DNA from: JBDNJM01 sp041687755
GTDB lineage: Bacteria; Planctomycetota; UBA1135; GCA-002686595
Direction: 5' to 3'
Length of the DNA: 51,835 bases
Assembly: GCA_041687755.1 (NCBI GenBank)
Contig: JBDNJM010000011.1
Span: forward strand, 1 to 51,835
The notes under the pieces were generated by a model that saw nothing but the letters and a program-made list of their open reading frames with translations, searched no databases and had not been told where the DNA came from. A program made the position numbers and the translations under genes. Of the stretch, positions 51,803 through 51,835 are shown one piece after another (the first letter of the stretch is position 1; every line of letters starts with the position of its first letter).

Positions 51803-51835
51803 CTTTTCGCTAACCCGTCATCGGCCAGTTCGAAG

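Overview
This window is GC-rich bacterial chromosome, most likely from the Planctomycetota. That assignment is an inference from four things. There are very large secreted proteins (ELWxxDGT repeats, FG-GAP, SBBP/DUF7948-type) that share similar C-terminal beta-rich domains. A Hanks-type Ser/Thr kinase lies beside an ECF sigma factor of the ECF_sub/Sig-70_X6 type. Recognisable Shine-Dalgarno sequences are almost absent, with several GTG starts. Third codon positions are strongly GC-biased. No rRNA, tRNA, CRISPR array, prophage or insertion sequence was recognised.

Layout. Positions 1-4255 hold a REP-like hairpin, an ArsM-like methyltransferase (minus) and, divergently, a translationally coupled FAD oxidoreductase and polytopic membrane ferredoxin. 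Positions 4570-15775 are a secreted-protein and signalling block: an ELWxxDGT protein, a secreted protein, a Ser/Thr kinase, an ECF sigma factor (convergent) and a frameshifted paralogue of the secreted protein. Positions 15880-26551 carry envelope and metabolic genes: two MsrB proteins (one cytosolic, one a lipoprotein) flanking an LTA-synthase-like sulfatase, an M14-type peptidase coupled to a small membrane protein, a glutaminyl cyclase lipoprotein, an ArsB/NhaD-superfamily transporter, and an HMG-CoA-reductase-like protein with a changed catalytic residue. Positions 27205-39664 hold EF-G, a beta-propeller protein, a divergent Tex-like protein with a 15-bp tandem-repeat insertion, a membrane-anchored coiled-coil protein, a PTS enzyme I and a protein with four Myb/SANT-like repeats. 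Positions 39788-51802 hold a MarR/DoxX/SnoaL-like cluster, a Yellow/MRJP-family protein, a second-type DNA polymerase III alpha subunit, and a coupled FG-GAP plus SBBP secreted pair that runs nearly to the window end.

The strongest undescribed-looking signal is not a gene. It is a dispersed element of about 85 nt present three times (12961-13047 minus, 23240-23325 plus, 30642-30730 plus). A 9-bp stem with a 29-30 nt loop is conserved, and two base pairs change in a compensatory way in the third copy. In two copies the 5' arm contains the stop codon of the upstream gene. Other points worth checking are several one-base frameshifts in C/G homopolymers of secreted-protein genes, paralogous secreted proteins bracketing the kinase/sigma pair, the Tex tandem repeat, and a set of long perfect GC-rich stems without T-tracts at gene ends.

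Functional names rest on motif recognition by eye. No database search or structure prediction was run. Start sites are uncertain for many genes because Shine-Dalgarno signals are weak or absent.
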